This document shows, piece by piece, positions 4,885 to 5,678 of a stretch of 5,678 nucleotides of DNA (its first letter is position 1; each line of letters starts with the position of its first letter). Origin of the DNA: an uncultured Oscillospiraceae bacterium (lineage in GTDB: Bacteria > Bacillota_A > Clostridia > Oscillospirales > Oscillospiraceae). The notes under the pieces were generated by a model that ran no database searches, was not told the DNA's origin, and saw nothing but the letters and a program-made list of their open reading frames with translations. The position numbers and the translations under genes are program-made. Where the stretch lies: positions 1 to 5,678 of the forward strand of contig CAAEOU010000374.1 in assembly GCA_900757695.1 (NCBI GenBank), written 5' to 3'.

Positions 4885-5678
4885 ATGAAACTGGGACTTG
4901 CACTGGAAGGCGGCGCAAATCGAACGATTTTTTCCGCAGGCGTCTGCGACGGCCTGCTGGATCTTGACATAATGGCGGATCATGTAACGGGTGTATCGGC
5001 GGGCATTGCCTATGGCGTCAGCTATCTGTCCCGGCAGCGGGGGAGAAATCTGAGGATTCTGGAGAACTATGTGAATGATGACCGCTATATGGGCTCCAGT
5101 CATATGCTCAACCCCCTGAACAACTGTTATTTCAATCTGGACTTTGTCTATGATGAGATCCCAAACCGGCTTATTCCCTTTGACTATGAAACGTTTGCGG
5201 CCTATTCCGGTACGGTAGAGGCCGTGGTAACGGATGTGGATGCCGGCAGGGCGGCTTATCTGACGGTACCCAAGCGGGATGACAAATTTATGGCGCTGCG
5301 GGCCACCTGCGCCCTTCCTATGCTGTTCCCCATCATTGAGGCGGAGGGCGTAAAGTGTATGGATGGCGGCGTGGTGGATCCCATTCCCTATCGCCGGGTC
5401 ATCGAGGCCGGCTGCGACAAGGTGATCGTAGTGGCAACCCGGGAGCGTGCCTACGAAAAAAAGCAGGAAAAGCTTCTGGCGGCGGCGGGGCACATGTACC
5501 GGAAATATCCGCATTTTGTGGATGCCCTGAAGCGCCGGGCAGAGATCTACAATGAGGAACGGGCGGAGCTGTTCCAGCTGGAGAAAAAGGGGGACATTTT
5601 CCTCTTCCTCCCCTATAACACCGAGGGCTTTTCCAGAACGGAGAAGAATCTGGAAAAGATCCGTGCCATGTGGCAGTC
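4885..5678 (+). CDS. patatin-like phospholipase, YjjU type, 3' end outside window
   Basis: An open frame of 264 codons from ATG 4885 runs off the window end without a stop. Patatin signatures are clear: LEGGANR (7-13) forms the oxyanion hole, GVSAG (36-40) carries the nucleophile Ser38, and DGG (160-162) gives Asp160 of the Ser-Asp dyad. Between them YLSRQRGRN and NDDRYMG resemble E. coli YjjU and related proteins, as does DGGVVDPIPYRR; the region after about 180 begins the C-terminal extension of that group. It likely hydrolyses acyl esters of lipids in the cytosol or at the inner membrane face; no signal peptide is seen. The oxyanion motif reads GGANR rather than GGGxR, a conservative change. 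The ribosome binding site is modest (AAGGAAAGGA, 4864-4873, 11 bases upstream). It diverges from the peptidase-like gene. Confidence 0.92.
   Translation, partial: MKLGLALEGGANRTIFSAGVCDGLLDLDIMADHVTGVSAGIAYGVSYLSRQRGRNLRILENYVNDDRYMGSSHMLNPLNNCYFNLDFVYDEIPNRLIPFDYETFAAYSGTVEAVVTDVDAGRAAYLTVPKRDDKFMALRATCALPMLFPIIEAEGVKCMDGGVVDPIPYRRVIEAGCDKVIVVATRERAYEKKQEKLLAAAGHMYRKYPHFVDALKRRAEIYNEERAELFQLEKKGDIFLFLPYNTEGFSRTEKNLEKIRAMWQ

Noticed and set aside
4753..5514. 253-codon open frame on the minus strand
   Set aside because: It lies antisense to the patatin-like gene, whose GGANR, GVSAG and DGG motifs are in correct order. The minus frame shows no family motif or credible ribosome binding site.
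1..5678. CRISPR array, insertion sequence, tRNA or rRNA
   Set aside because: No direct repeat array, transposase, terminal inverted repeats, or RNA gene signatures were seen on either strand.

Overview
The window looks like chromosomal DNA from a fairly GC-rich, spore-forming, anaerobic Firmicute, most likely a gut Oscillospiraceae-type clostridium. This is inferred from the strong AGGAGG-type ribosome binding sites, the proB-proA pair, a SpoIIQ-like peptidase with a forespore-type promoter, and the SnoaL/NTF2-fold genes. No rRNA or marker gene is present to fix the taxon.

Layout. (1) Bases 1-1694, plus strand: the end of a three-gene operon. It holds the C-terminus of one SnoaL/NTF2-fold protein, a complete second SnoaL/NTF2-fold protein (259-1038), and an unrecognised helical, tryptophan-rich 210-residue protein (1062-1694). 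(2) A hairpin at 1696-1732 ends this operon and, read the other way, the convergent proline operon. (3) Bases 1745-3774, minus strand: proB (glutamate 5-kinase without a PUA domain) and proA (gamma-glutamyl phosphate reductase), overlapping by ATGA and driven by a near-consensus promoter at 3812-3840. (4) Bases 3841-4000: non-coding, with a perfect 16-bp palindrome. (5) A strong hairpin at 4001-4040, then a membrane-anchored M23 peptidase-fold protein on the minus strand (4046-4732) that resembles SpoIIQ. (6) A divergent intergenic region with promoters in both directions. (7) From 4885 to the window end, plus strand: a patatin-like phospholipase of the YjjU type, cut by the window edge.

How the genes work together. 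ProB and ProA carry out the first two steps of proline synthesis, from glutamate to gamma-glutamyl phosphate to glutamate semialdehyde; proC is not in the window. The SnoaL/NTF2 operon is the most likely site of undescribed chemistry. Its complete member keeps a Tyr/Asp/His arrangement like that of the bile-acid 7-alpha-dehydratase BaiE, and it sits with a paralogue and an unknown protein, so a small-molecule dehydratase, isomerase or binding role is plausible but unproven. The peptidase-like protein probably acts at the forespore membrane during engulfment. The patatin gene is independent of it and diverges from it.
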